NCBI GenBank assembly: GCA_902702965.1
Contig: CACRXP010000037.1
Location: 1,357,358-1,421,357, forward strand
Source of the DNA: Spirometra erinaceieuropaei
Lineage: Eukaryota; Platyhelminthes; Cestoda; Diphyllobothriidea; Diphyllobothriidae
Reading direction: 5' to 3'
DNA: 64,000 nt
The notes beneath the pieces are model-generated. The model worked only from the letters and a program-made list of their open reading frames with translations, did no database searches and was not told the DNA's origin. Shown piece by piece: positions 1-12,010 of the stretch. Made by a program: the position numbers and the translations under genes. Every line of letters starts with the position of its first letter. Position 1 is the first letter of the stretch.

Positions 1-312
1 GGTTATATTGGTCGCACGAGTCGGCGCTTATCCAAAAGAATACGCGAACACCTCCCGGCATGGCTAGGAAAAGGCGAAACGAGGAGTATAAGCAGCGCCA
101 TTCTCGCGCATGTTGTCGATTCCGGACATCGTGTGGACCCCAACGAGGCTTTTCATGTGATTTACAAGGTCCCATCGAGCTACCCTAAGCGACTAGGCCA
201 GCGCCTGTTAGCGACAGCGGAAGCGGCCGGCATTAGGTTAGGAAAGCCAACCTTATGCGCTCAGAAGAACCACGTTCAGGCTCCGCGCCTACAGTGGTCG
301 AAGGTTGACTAA
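1..312 (+). CDS. Penelope-like element, C-terminal GIY-YIG endonuclease (5' part off window)
   Basis: Frame 1 is open from the first base to TAA at 310-312 (103 residues). It opens with the YIG half of the GIY-YIG nuclease (GYIGRTSRRLSKRIREHLPA), followed by a His-containing stretch (HVVDSGH). Penelope-like retroelements encode a reverse transcriptase fused to this nuclease, which nicks target DNA for primed reverse transcription. The same peptide pattern recurs, decayed, at about 23590-23880, so the two belong to one family. The GIY tyrosine strand and the whole RT lie to the left of the window, so I cannot say whether the copy is intact. No frameshift or stop is seen in the visible part. 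The sequence after the stop is C-rich (about 320-410), as is the 3' flank of the 23.9-kb copy. Confidence 0.8.
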   Translation, partial: GYIGRTSRRLSKRIREHLPAWLGKGETRSISSAILAHVVDSGHRVDPNEAFHVIYKVPSSYPKRLGQRLLATAEAAGIRLGKPTLCAQKNHVQAPRLQWSKVD

Positions 313-3300
313 CGGTGCAACTCCCCCCGCGCACTTGCGCTCTCACCCCGCCCCTGACAATGACTATTATTACCCCCACCCCCTCCCCCACAGTCCCCCA
401 CCCCGCCTTTGTTTAAGGGGTATTTTTATCGACTTCTCTTATCGCTTGCATGTTTTACTTCTACCCCGTTTCTATTTAACTGTACTGGCCCGACGAGAAT
501 TTCTCGAAAGCTACGTATGCTCGCCACCTCGTCTTCTCATTGAAGTTTGGCCAGCATATTATGAAATTGTCCACCAACGTAGCTATTTTACGATTGAAAA
601 AGGCGATCAGCAGCTCTATCCTGGTTCTCAGGTTGTCCCGTTGAGACGAATAAGGCCCAAAGTGTCAGAAAGTGTTATCCATGCCGGCCATAAATTTAAG
701 CTTGACGTAATCAAGGCCATGTGCAGAGATTCCTCAACATAGCAGGGCAAAAGCTAAAGGCGTAGCTGTCAGATATCTTCATAATGTGTGTTGGGATGTA
801 TTCCGCAGTTGCCTCAGTAGAATTACATGTTCAGTGGGCACAGGGACTTGCTGACTTGGCACTAGTCTCGTTTAATTTACAGACTTGATGAACGCCAGCC
901 GTAAATAAACAGGCCTTTTGGCAAATAAGAATTTTTGGATGGTCGGCTCCCTCTGTGACAGGTTTAGTAACCGCAGGGTGACTCGTGCAATGCCCTCATG
1001 TTCAAAAAATGTAATCCAAGTCCATGCTTACGCATTGATGGCAGAACATCGAGGCCTAATAAGTGTTTACGCTGACCATGGCGCGATGGTTTTTGCAGCC
1101 TAAATCAACTATGTAAATATGTACCTGTGTCTTTCCTTACGGAAACTCCAACAGGAGAAGTCACTTGTCAGTGGATAAGCGCAGGTTACAGCTCATAATT
1201 CATGAGTAAACGCAAATCTAACGGTGCGACCTTAAGATCCAATTAGGTACTGAGGTTGTCTGGTCGGTTTCTCGTTAGAATCGTCTGTATTTTACATATA
1301 ACACCTCAGAGAGGTGGAAACGTGTTTAAGCTTACACTATAGCCATAAATGAGACGACACGTCTAATATGATAACAAACCTTTTAAGCATTTAAAAGTTA
1401 TCTGGGCAATAAGTTCTTGGACAATCCATAAATAACTCTGTCCGCAGAATTTTTTAACAGAAGCTAAAATATTTAAAGTTCCGAGTTAGAAGCGGGTCTT
1501 TTAAACTCGTGGATACACCGCTAGCATGCGACATCAAAGGCGAAATTTAACTACTGTTTCCGCGCCTGGTGTTAGTTTATTTTAATCCGCTTAATATGGA
1601 AGATTAATGGAGTGATTTTAGTGTCTGCTTTTAATTAATGTCGGCGTGTGCTTTTATCTGACCACTAACATAAGACGTCTATCAGAAAATCTGCCCATAA
1701 GTGTTGTTGCTTTCTAATCGCTGCGGGAATATATATAGCTGTTTAAACTAAAGTAGAAAGGAGATCAAATAAATCTGCAGAAACCGAACGACCACTTACC
1801 GCTTGCGGGTTGTCCATAATTTTAGTACGCTAAACGTTTGTAAAAGGTTTTTATGCAATTTCTTGAAACATATTCCAACTAAGACGAATGCCTATCAATG
1901 ACAGAACACCACGGACTACCGGGGAAATAATTTGAAGCGTACGAATCTCGACCATCATTCACTTATCATAAGCATATTTTTCAATGCATAAATGAAGTAT
2001 GCTAATTGCTGTGCTTGGTGGGCTTCGAAAATGCATTTTTGAATGAACTCTGATTGCAAAAAAACGGACACTTCTTGGGCAAAGTCTGGTATCTCCCTTT
2101 TAATAGTGCAACGCCCCAGCAAATATTCTGTTCTTGAAAGCAAATCCATACTGACAGCTATATTGTGCGGAAAATTGTTAAGTTTTCCACTTCCTGACGA
2201 AATTGTGCACGCTGATTATAAATTACACAGAACAGGTCTTTAGACTGTCAGAAAACTCTACTGCAAAACTGAGTGATGCATATGTCCTGTTAAAATGTCT
2301 CTCGCTAAAGTCCTCCATATGAGACGTCTTTGCCTAGTACCTGTGATTTAAATTTCGAAATAAGAAAAGTTGACGTAACTGATGAAATATGCGTAAACTG
2401 ACTATTAATGTCTCACCGGAAGAATGTGCGGCTGCATCTCGAACTCGTGTATTTGCTTCCATCGCTAAACTGACTAACAAATTGGAAACGTTCCTTAAAT
2501 GGATTGACCAGAACTTCCAATGAATAATTTACATCATTTAGTTTCAAAATAAACATGACTTTTCTGAGAACATCAGGAAGGTTGAAATCAAGAATTCATA
2601 TCAGATGCGTGAAGGTAAGTTGCGAAATCGCAGTTTAAATTTTAGAAACAATAGAGCAAATGAAGCAGCCTAAGCAAAAGGCTTAATTGAATATCACTAA
2701 AAGTTCAGTTACAATATCTTCTAGAATTTAAGGTAATATGCAATGGGGTAGACCACTAATGGATTTATTGTTGCTTACGTTTTGTAAACGGCTCTTATAG
2801 GAATTTTAAAGCAAATTTTCCGCTTTTGCGACGTTGAGAGAGCGGTTACATGCAACAGAGTGGACTTCGCTTTATTTAGCGGATAGGAATAACACGAAGT
2901 GTTTCGAAGGCTACTTGCTGAGAGGTCAGTCGTTGATTAAGCAATTGTTATATAATCTGCAGATGGACAAAGTGTTCCGTGCATAAGATACTTCTTCCGT
3001 AAAATTGTCCTCTGTTTCTGCCAACAGCGGTCTGGTGAGTTTGCTGGCATCTTTGAGGTGTCGGTGAACTCTTTAACATTCTGAGTATCTTTTAAATCTA
3101 GGTTGTTTTTAAAACCAATACCTAAGTAACAAGCCTTTGGATGTGTTTTTATGACAATGATCGATTGCGGGATGTTTGCGGACTGGTAGAACTGTGGCTT
3201 CTTGCCTCAGAAAAGCGCCGCATTTCACAAAAAATGGACTGTCATTAATACATTCGCGATAAAATTAAAGACGTCTTATGAACTTTCTCTAGCAAATTGG

Positions 3301-3733
3301 TTTAATCTACTATTTCGCGCGTTCTCGTTCACATCCTTTATTTTTTCAAAGGATAGTTTGTCCTTTCATGTGCGTGACTCGTAAATATTGATAAGGGTCG
3401 CTATCACGAATATAAACCGCGTTTTGTTCCTTTACTAGAACTGATTGTCATATTTGCTTTCCATTAGAGTCCATTTTTTCGATAATTTCAATACTAAGTA
3501 ACAATGTAAACAGTAAAATGTTGAACAAGCCTATATTGCTGCGTCCGTCTTGATTCTAGTGTGTACGATATCAGAAAGTAGAGGGCAAGAAGGTCATATA
3601 GATGAAACGATCTTTGAATAACGAGCCATTTCTACCTACATTTTTGAAAGCCACTGGTAAAATAAAACGGGAAATCATCCGTCTACGAAACTACTGTTTT
3701 TAAGATTACTCCGACTTGTTAGCAGACTTTTCA

Positions 3734-3753
3734 AAAACGAAACGAAACGAAAC
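3734..3753. repeat. Short (CGAAA)n microsatellite
   Basis: Three uninterrupted CGAAA units follow a run of A. Simple-sequence repeat with no other signal. Confidence 0.7.
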
Positions 3754-6614
3754 AGTATGCCCTCACCTGTTTCACATGGACCAGAAAATCAAGTTTTGAA
3801 TTCATAGCAATAGGTTTGGTACGTTTACAATTAACATTAATACCCTGTATAAGAGAGACACATTCCAGTGCACAGTAATGGTCTATGACAGTTAGTAGCA
3901 CAAAAAGAAATTTCGTTTTCCCGCCAAAGTGTAAAACATTCCACCAACAAAACAACTTAGTCATATTCAGCTGTAAAAATTAATCTTTCCCTCATATATT
4001 TGTTAGTTAATAACGCGTAGTGCTTGAGGAATCTCGGGATCGCTATCTGCCTTTCCGTCATCGCGTTGCATGTATTAAGCAGAGAAAATGTTGACCTGTA
4101 AAGGCCGGCACGCATGCAATTTGAAAAAAATCAGTCTGACAGTATGCGAGAATGCAAACCGCAGTTCCTACGAAGACGTTTCCCGAGCACATTTATGTTT
4201 TCAATTTAAAACAACGTAGGAAATGAACTGGCGGGCAGTCTCGCGATTAAACGGAGTGGAGCGTAGCCTTATCTTTTAAGTAGATAGAGGGAAAAAATAA
4301 TTTCTAAAAACGTTTAGCACCTGAAAAAGTTGATACATTAATTTATAACGCTCCTTTTAATGCCGGTTTTTTAAACTTTAAATGTCTAATCCACACAAGT
4401 TCGGAATCCTTATGTTATAGGACGGGAAAGTGAGTTCGTTCACTGAACTCTCACTTTTATCATTATTTATCCGTATTTTGCGTAACCATAACGGACTTTT
4501 CAAGACTGCGTATATGTTCAACTACACTTTGGTCAGAAGCACCTACTCAGCCCAATAATGAATGGACACAACAGCTGCCGTCTTATTACTTGGTTTTGCT
4601 CTGACAATACTTGCTTAGATGAATATCAGCGGACGTATTTGAGGCCGACATTAGTGAGTTTAAATCTGCTAGACGTGCCTACAAAACAATAGTTAATAAG
4701 GCTAACGACTTCGTTTTCAATTTTGACGGGGAATGGGGCAGTAACCGACGCTGCGAGCGAGGAAAGAATTTATTAGGTCGTTTGTTATGACGTAAATTGA
4801 TCAATTCAAATGCAATGATAATGTACTTTTCCGTAATTATTAAGAAGGTGTATCTACGGTTTTTTGCTGACAATCAATATGCGTAGGTATATCACTGGCG
4901 TTATTTACCTGGCGTACTTGCATAATGTACCGGGCATTTCAGTTCTTTTATTTAGTGGGATGTGTTGAGGCAAAACACTGGTGATGTCTTCTATGTTTCT
5001 GTAGCTATCATATCGCCTAGGCACGTATACATACGCCTATCCCTCGAGTTTACGCATTTATAACACTATACTCTGGTTCGTCATAATTTCCCATTGTCAC
5101 ATTTAGGAACACCAGCGATGAGAGAACCAACCTCTCTATGATTCGACGAATGTATTCGGTTGTTTCCAATTTGACGTTTGCCCTCAATTTACATTATATC
5201 GATTTCTTGTCAGACATCACAATTCCTGTCAGAATTTCATTTTCCGTCGCCACAACCGGCCGCGTATGTCCCAGCAAGTCCAACACCACATAAAAAATCT
5301 GTAGGGAGTTCTGATTTTCTGTTTTCTCCAAAGATCTTTGCCAGTATCTTATAGTCCGTTTTTCTTCCACGTCGTGAGCACCACCCACCGCTACTTATTT
5401 AAGCTGACACTAATCAGAGCCTGGTAGTCCACGCAGTAATTTTCCCGAGCCAGCACTTGTTGTATAGTAAGGTTAAATTTGAAACGCACAGTGTAATTTT
5501 ATAGACAAATGTAAACGCACCAACTACTGTCGGAGTGATACCAGTACCACAACCGAGGGCGAGGGCACATTCTGGTGCAAACGTGAATTGCCACGTCTTT
5601 CATCACCAGAAATCCTCCTCAGGTAAACTGTATAAAACAAAAATTCAAACAGAACAAAAGTAATTATGACACTTAACTAACTGTGCCATCATTTTAAGGT
5701 ACACAACTTTTACTACAATAACAACCAAGTCTGAGGACGGAGCACACGTTAGAACTCAGGTTCAAGCTCATTTTAAAATACTACGATATCTAACAAGAGA
5801 CTCGAATGCATTCAACAGTTCATTGCTACCGAGAATCCATAGTACTCTCGAAATTGCAAACAAGATCAACTGCGCAGCACCTTCCAAATTTGAATTAATA
5901 TCCGAGTTAGATGTGAAGCCGAACATAATCAATACTCTAATTTCGAAATAACAACAATAGGCTCTAAAAGCATGCGACAAGTTCCGCTTTAAGGCACGCG
6001 ATCAAGCCCTGATAGGTAGAAGAAGATAAAACTAGGATTATATGCTATACAGAAAGGATGACGTGTAGCTGCTTGAGGTGGTGTGAGTAATGTGACCAGC
6101 TTGTTAGGATAGCGATGGTTCAGCCAGAATTTCAGCCGAATCTGAGTACTTTCTCGTGAACCTTGGAGTTGATTGGTCAGTACAAGTGAGTCTTATTGAC
6201 CAAAAAATACATGGAGCCTGGCGATGACAGGAATTGTCCCGTTAGAATGAGAAAAATCACACAGAGCCTGTCGATGTTAGAATACTAGACTACCGTTAGT
6301 GCATACATGAAAACCTGTGCCTGTCGGATGCCGCTATATGATTGCGGCGGCCAGCAGTTTTTACCTTTCAAGATAAGAAGGACATATTTCGGGCGGTTTG
6401 CTTTTATAAAAAGTTACCTACCAAAAAAGTCAAATTGAGAAAAATAATTACGATTTAAGGGAAATTGCTGCGTTTTTGGTTTACACCCAGCCCAAGTGAA
6501 ATTCATAGATCATACCAGAAATGCGGGTAAAATGCATTCACAAAGCCATCGGTATCCTATCTTCGAAAAACAATAAATGCCTGAAATGAAGTTGGCGATA
6601 ACCGACACTGCAGT

Positions 6615-6700
6615 TACACCGGATGCACCGGAGCGACCGAACTTCATATTGGTCGCACTAGATTAAAAGCATCTATATCAGAATTAGGCCGATATTTCAG
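6615..6700 (+). pseudogene. Possible relic of a PLE GIY-YIG endonuclease
   Basis: At 6646-6684 the frame reads HIGRTRLKASISE, resembling the YIGRTSRRLSxRIRE core of the PLE nuclease at the window start. A run of Cys/Thr/Gly codons precedes it, as in the intact nuclease. The match is short and the flanks are not convincing, so it may be chance. Confidence 0.25.
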
Positions 6701-8745
6701 CGCTTATTACAGAAAGGGACAGGGAACTGTATATTGACCTCTTCAGGCATATCAATCCGTGGTAACCCAAACTACTAGTAACGCAATCGTTTTAGACTCC
6801 TCATTTAGGTCAATAGCTCTTCCCGACTGAACTGCCGAGTATGGACTCCGTCGACCGAGGTCTGGAATTTGCATTGTCATGAGAAGTTTGTGTTGGCTAA
6901 GTATTAGTGAATACAGGATGGAAATAAGCTTTTCTATTTTGTCTTGGATATCCGATCCTATGGCCAGTGTAGGCGATTGTATTGTGACTTGCAATCAATA
7001 TGAAGGGAATATTGTAGAAATGGTCGTTCACTGTCCTTTGTTTTTGCCAGTAATATTTTTTATTGTTGGTTTTTGCTCTTGATGCGAGCGATAGCATGGA
7101 TTGCTTATCAAACAATGCAGGGCAAAACATCATTGTCCATTTCCCTCCTGTAATTACGACAGACCGGCGAACACCACTGTCCTCTAATAAAATATCTCGC
7201 TCACAGAACTAGTGATCTGCTCAACGTTTGTTTCTAAATTCTGAACAAGGGGGGTCATTGCTCGTGAACTGCTTGTACGCTGAAAAAGGGAAAAATTGGC
7301 CATTGCCGAAGTGAGTTGTTGCAAAGCCATAACAGGTTCGCTCGGAACTCTAGGTAACACTGACATGCGTGCGCAAAAGTAATGGGATATTAAGTGGGCG
7401 GTGTTATCCTTCCAGCGACTGTCGCTCGTAAGATAATTATCAGCCCGTTCAACGCACCTGTGATTGCGTGCAGTTAAAATGCTTCTACTCGCGTTATCCC
7501 TCTGATGGAGAACATATTCCTAGTCAGTTAAACTTGATATAACTAAAATATTTTACTAGCAGCTTGCAAACGTTTGCCAGTTTCCGTATGTTTAAATCAC
7601 AATTGCTACTGCAAATAAAGTGGATCAAACACTAAAGGTTGATTTTGAACAAGCTTCATTGGCTTCCGGGATACAAACTCAGAAACAAATATATAAGCTG
7701 ACGGTGTCCATTTTACGTCTGGCTAGCCTTAGCGCACTTAAGATGCAGGCATACCATCACGGACGCTTCCGAAAGAAATGCTGTGGTTGACATTTCTGTT
7801 TCCAACTGTATCCATGAGCGAGTTAGCCAACAATATTTTTCTTTAACGTTTTTCATTCTTCCAGGTCTTTTAAAAAGGTGAACTTGCCAAGGGAAACATA
7901 AGCGTTTAAAATGCCATTTACAGCGACCTGTTGGCAGCGCTTGTTAGATGTCGATCTTACGCAGTGCCATTTATTGCATCCATTGTGCTCCACAGACAGG
8001 TTGACTCAGGCGTAGTGACGCATTTTGAGAAAGGAAAGGCAAAAAGTTAGTTCGACAATTAGGTTGCCCACCACAATCTATAAAATTGCTCCCAGTCTAT
8101 AATTTACATACTAGTAGACACGGCTTGAAGAAGTGCTAAGCGGGGAATTAACTAGCTCTATTGAGGGTTAACAGTCTATCTTCTCTGGTTTAATCTATAA
8201 GTAAATGTTACGCAACTCTCATTTGCGCATGCTCCGAAACACTCTTCTCAGTTATGCGTAAATCTGGGAACCATTTCCATGTCATCCGCGATAATGGACC
8301 ATTACTATGCTAGTCCTCTTCTGTGCCAATCTTTAGTTAATGGACTTTGTATAGCAGTTTTTAATCTGACGTGTGTACGACGAAAATGAGGGGTAGGTGG
8401 GTCGGTGGTCTTATGCGCTAGAAACACACGCATACGTGAGCAAACGTCGCGTGTTCACGATAGTAGTAGCCCGTCTCGCTCCAAATTATCGGGTTATCAG
8501 GATCACACGCATTTAAGAGAAACATAAGTCGACGTAAGTCACGAGCAGAAACGACCATCGAAAAGTTTATGAGGTTCGATCTTCGAGCCCCCGACAAAAT
8601 CTCCTTTGAGGCATCAACGCATGACTAGCAAAGTTAATGCCTCACACGAAATGTTTACGAGCGGCCGTTGTTTTGGCCAAAACAGCGGTGACCAACTGCA
8701 GCCCGGGCTTTCCTCTACATTTATTGAATTGTTTTATAATTATAG

Positions 8746-8842
8746 GGCTCTCTGGGGAGCGGGGACACTTTGCACATATGAGCCCTGAGAATCGGGAATA
8801 CGGAAGCACATGGTCTGCAAAGCATCAATTCTTCTGTCAGAG
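8746..8842 (+). CDS. Candidate PLAT-domain exon (N-terminal half of a PLAT domain)
   Basis: After an acceptor-like TTATAG the frame reads LSGERGHF... and ends ...KHQFFCQ, before GTGTCA as a possible donor. PLAT domains carry a GxxG turn in a beta hairpin followed some 15-20 residues later by an aromatic residue, which fits. The exon would end two bases into a codon; the next exon offers an alternative acceptor at 9618 that supplies exactly one base and keeps the frame (giving Q-S-K-F). Against it: the donor is weak, the polypyrimidine tract is poor, and the similarity is low. If real, it supplies the missing first half of the PLAT domain completed at 9613. Confidence 0.35.
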
Positions 8843-9612
8843 GTGTCAGCCGTCTTAAATTCTTGTAGGCGTTTTGTGAATTATATTGAATGAGGGGTTT
8901 GAACGGCGAAAATCTTATTCTAAAAATTACAGTTTTATTGAAAGCGACAGGCGTACGCAGTTTTCTGTTCGATAATTTTTGTGTGCTGCAAAGTCAATCA
9001 GTATCTTTTACTGACATGAAAATAACAGTTTTGTAAGTCCATTTGAAAAAAATGTTTCTTAACAGATGAAGGTTGGACAAGATTTAGGCTGCGACAGATG
9101 TTTGATGTAGTGATGTCGGTAAATGCAAATGTTTCGTCGTTTCAAAGACTTGCCGAACAAAATATCTATTCATTATTTCCGATAAGCACCACAAATCATA
9201 CTTGGTCATTATTATTTTCAATTGTAGCTTATCAAAGAGCCTTTACATGGAACTTAACTCCCAGACGAATATGAAGGAATTTGGTTTACCGTGTATAAGA
9301 AGCCTAGACTTTTTGGCATTCATTTTGGCGAGTTGAAATAACTTCAACTGATGAGAAGGAAAAGCAGATAACAGACACTTAAATCTTAACTAATCTACAT
9401 AAAGCTGTGCAAACATGACCAACCTTTTAAGATATGGCCCATGGTTAAGAACATAGCAACCAGCAGCTTTTAAAAGACACGCGTATTTATGCTTCTGTAT
9501 ATTGGCCAACTATGAGAAATGGTGAATACTACCAAGTAAAATGCATTTGCTGCTTTTCAAAATGTTTCTACCGTGTTATGCGGACAATTCTGTCTTACAT
9601 CTCATGCGATAG

Positions 9613-9967
9613 GAAAGCAAGTTCTCATTCTCCGCCCTGCCTGATCTCGGTGACCTTATGCGTTGTACTTTGTGGCATGACAATGCTGGCGCCTCGCCAG
9701 ACTGGCACTGCGAATGGGTACGGGTCAGCGAAGTCCTTCCGCCGATTAGTGGTCTTCTGCCTCGAGAATGGCTTTTTGACTGCAACCGGTGGATATCTGC
9801 CAAGCAAGGCAATAACGAATGCTGCGTTGAACTAAACAGTTCCACCAGTACCATCTTCGACCCGCTTAGTGCTAGAACACCCGGTGAGGAAGTTGTGAAG
9901 GAAATGAAGGCAGCAAGGGCGCTCAGGGAGGAAGCTTGTGAGGAAAGCTGCAAGTCTTTCGATACAA
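9613..9967 (+). CDS. PLAT-domain (LOXHD1-like) protein, exon: C-terminal half of a PLAT domain plus linker
   Basis: Open after a pyrimidine-rich acceptor ending GATAG (alternative start 9618). It encodes ESKFSFSALPDLGDL, then CTLWHDNAGASPDWHCEWV and WLFDCNRWIS: the LG-L, WHDN-G-x-x-x-W and W-F-x-C-x-x-W signatures of the second half of a PLAT/LH2 beta-sandwich. A charged linker (about 45 residues, E/K/A/R-rich) follows. The proposed donor AA|GTAACT ends the exon one base into a codon, which matches the two-base start of the next exon. Other possible donors lie at 9885 and 9938. PLAT domains mediate protein or membrane-lipid contacts. Tandem PLAT proteins such as LOXHD1 act at plasma-membrane protrusions in animals; the role here is unknown. 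Confidence 0.8.
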
Positions 9968-10886
9968 GTAACTTACTCAGTCACCACATAAGTCTTCATC
10001 CGCTTCCAAAAAATCCTCACCCTGAAGTGCAAAATCCTTAATGTTGCATTATGCAGCCTCAGAATGGCGGTGAAAGAACTGTCTTGCCTTAGGCAACAGT
10101 TATCTTCAAGTTCTTCTTAGGAAATTAATGTAATAATTTTACGTTGTCTGTTTACTCTCTACGTTTGAGAACTATGTACATTATTTGGAAATCTGCAGAA
10201 ATGCTGGCATTAGTGGTTCACAAGAACCTACAAGCATGTTTATTTTAGTAATAGCCTTCTAACCTTTTCAGCAGGTTATTTGCATGTGCCTATTTGTCTT
10301 CACATCATGATACTTATAAGGTGATGAGTATTTGAACGAGGTATTCAAGTATGGTTAAACTGTTGTTTACTGGAATATTCAACATCAAACCTAAGCATAC
10401 ATCATCATGTGTCTCACTCGGAATTTAGTAAACCCTCATGGTTAATGAGTTTGACGATGTTTCGATTAACAAAATAAATTCGGTAACATTTTGCCGCATT
10501 CCTGCCAATTGTGATGCTTGTGGAGTCTTGTTGAATACGGTCATGATATGAGCAGTTTAAGTGCGTCCCGTAGAAATAGCAGTTTGCAAAAGTTGAAGGC
10601 TACAATTTTTTATAAGGTCCTAAGCTGCGAGCCGAAAACGAAAATATTACACGAGCACTATCCGTTAAATGCTTGGAATAGATTGTCTGCAAGTAAAGCA
10701 CAGAACGTAATCCATCAAAACATTGTCCAACCTGTTTTTCTGTGTACCTTCGCTTCTATTACCTTAGCGTCTCTTCGTGCATATCGCTGTCAGTGTTTTA
10801 TTTAAAGCCATAACAAGATTTTAATTCAGCTAACAGCGTTTGCGATGGACCCGGTTGGTTAGCTACTGCATATTCTTCTTCTTCAG

Positions 10887-11046
10887 TATACCGTATACAC
10901 GTAGAAACTACCAACACCGAAGGTGCCGACTGTGATCATACCGGATGGATCATGTTGAAGGGCGAATTCGGTCATTCAGCGCCTTTTTATCTTATTCATC
11001 CCAAAGGGGAGAAGACCTTTCAACGGGGTGCATCCGACGACTTTGT
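10887..11046 (+). CDS. PLAT-domain (LOXHD1-like) protein, exon: N-terminal half of the next PLAT domain
   Basis: A strong acceptor (TTCTTCTTCTTCAG) precedes it and a consensus donor GTAAGT follows. With the one base left by the exon at 9613-9967 the frame reads IYRIHVETTNTEGADCD, WIMLKGEFGHS and KTFQRGASDDF. This is the canonical first half of a PLAT domain: Y-x-I-x-V-x-T, an acidic calcium-site-like loop, L-x-G-x-x-G, then F-x-x-G-x-x-D-x-F. The usual TGD/AGTDA loop is diverged to TTNTEGADCD. The exon ends two bases into a codon (GT), completed by the C that opens the exon at 11718 to give V. It was too short and lacked a start codon, so it does not stand out as an ORF. Confidence 0.8.
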
Positions 11047-11717
11047 GTAAGTAAAATATGTGGAATGAAGAACAGCTCGTCACGTTAGATCGCTTTTGCT
11101 TCACGTCACTGCCGACGTTGTTGTTTGCCAAGGACAGTAAGGTGTCTTTAAATGGAGCAAATGGTTATTCGCTTTTTATTATGCTGAAGTATAAATGTAT
11201 AAGATAAAGTACTAAAGTAATGCTTACTGAGTGGTTATTCTACAGTATATATAAGGGCTGCTCACGCGCTAGCAGAGCAAGTCGTCTTTGTTTACCCCCC
11301 AATAGGTGGGCTAGAGCGTTCTCCAAAAACGTGGATTTCGAAGTGTAACGATGCCACTAAATTGTGTCTCGTTCTTCCTTTTATTGCTCATACATGTTTG
11401 TAAGTCAAGAAGGTCCATGCCTATAATAATATCAAGGACAGCTTGTTGATTTCCGTTCGAGTAATTGCCTTAAGATAGGCGTTGGTGAGAGTTAAAGAAG
11501 AAAGGGTAGAGACTGCCATAAGCATGCTTTTAAATCGCTTCCTCCATCAACACAGAATTTTTAATTGTTCACCAACTCATGCGCTTCCGTTTAGCTGTGA
11601 CAGATATTTTTGTTTTTGCTGACCGCCCCCGGTTTATACTCTCCAGATGCAATGAAAACTTCTACATTTGATTAAATTAATTTTGACGTCACATCTTCCC
11701 ATTCTTTCCCTCTTAAG

Positions 11718-12010
11718 CATGTTTTCCCCATCCTTGGGACTCTTAAAGAAACTGTACGTTGGTATCACAAACTACGGCATTACACTCTCCCTGGATAATC
11801 CAAATGACCCGAGTCAACAACAGCAGAAGGACTTGCAATGGCATTGTAAGCGAATCCTCGTAACCGACGAAAAGAATGGCAACGTATATGTTTTCAATAT
11901 CAACCAATGGATAATGGTTCATCCAGATGTTGGAAAACACGCAGGCTTTAAAGCCAAGCCAGCCGAACTGCGTACAGAGCCCATAGACAGGAGAGAAAGG
12001 AATGTGAACG
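11718..12010 (+). CDS. PLAT-domain (LOXHD1-like) protein, exon: C-terminal half of the same PLAT domain
   Basis: Acceptor CCCTCTTAAG, donor consensus GTGAGT. Joined to the previous exon it reads DDFVMFSPSLGLLKKLYVG. It continues with DLQWHCKRILV and VYVFNINQWIMV, the W-x-x-x-x-I-x-V and Y-x-F-x-x-x-x-W strands that close a PLAT fold. The WHDN motif is degenerate (VGITNYG) and carries an insertion rich in Asn/Asp/Gln (NPNDPSQQQQKD), so this domain has drifted from the consensus. A basic/acidic linker follows (RTEPIDRRERNVN). The exon ends with one base, G, which with the GT at 21458 makes Gly, so direct splicing across a 9.4-kb intron keeps the frame. Confidence 0.8.

Larger units (their letters stand above)
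313..8745. other. No confident gene; PLE 3' flank then AT-rich sequence
   Basis: The first few hundred bases, C-rich at 320-410, are probably PLE 3' untranslated sequence. Beyond that there are only short ORFs on both strands with no recognisable domain. The stretch could be intergenic or the 5' introns of the PLAT gene that follows; I could not find an earlier PLAT exon by eye. A weak nuclease-like relic is noted separately at 6.6 kb. Confidence 0.6.

Noticed and set aside
305..742. 145-codon ORF after the first PLE
   Set aside because: Begins within the PLE stop region and its start is low-complexity Pro/His from a C-rich 3' UTR; no domain.
5194..5388. Minus-strand ORF with protein-like text (LQIFYVVLDLLGHTRPVV)
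   Set aside because: Isolated, no domain, no partner exon or convincing splice sites.
9349..9375. CTGATGAG...GAAA resembling a hammerhead ribozyme core, of interest because PLEs can carry them
   Set aside because: No stem II between the two core motifs, no pairing for stems I and III, and it is not inside a PLE.
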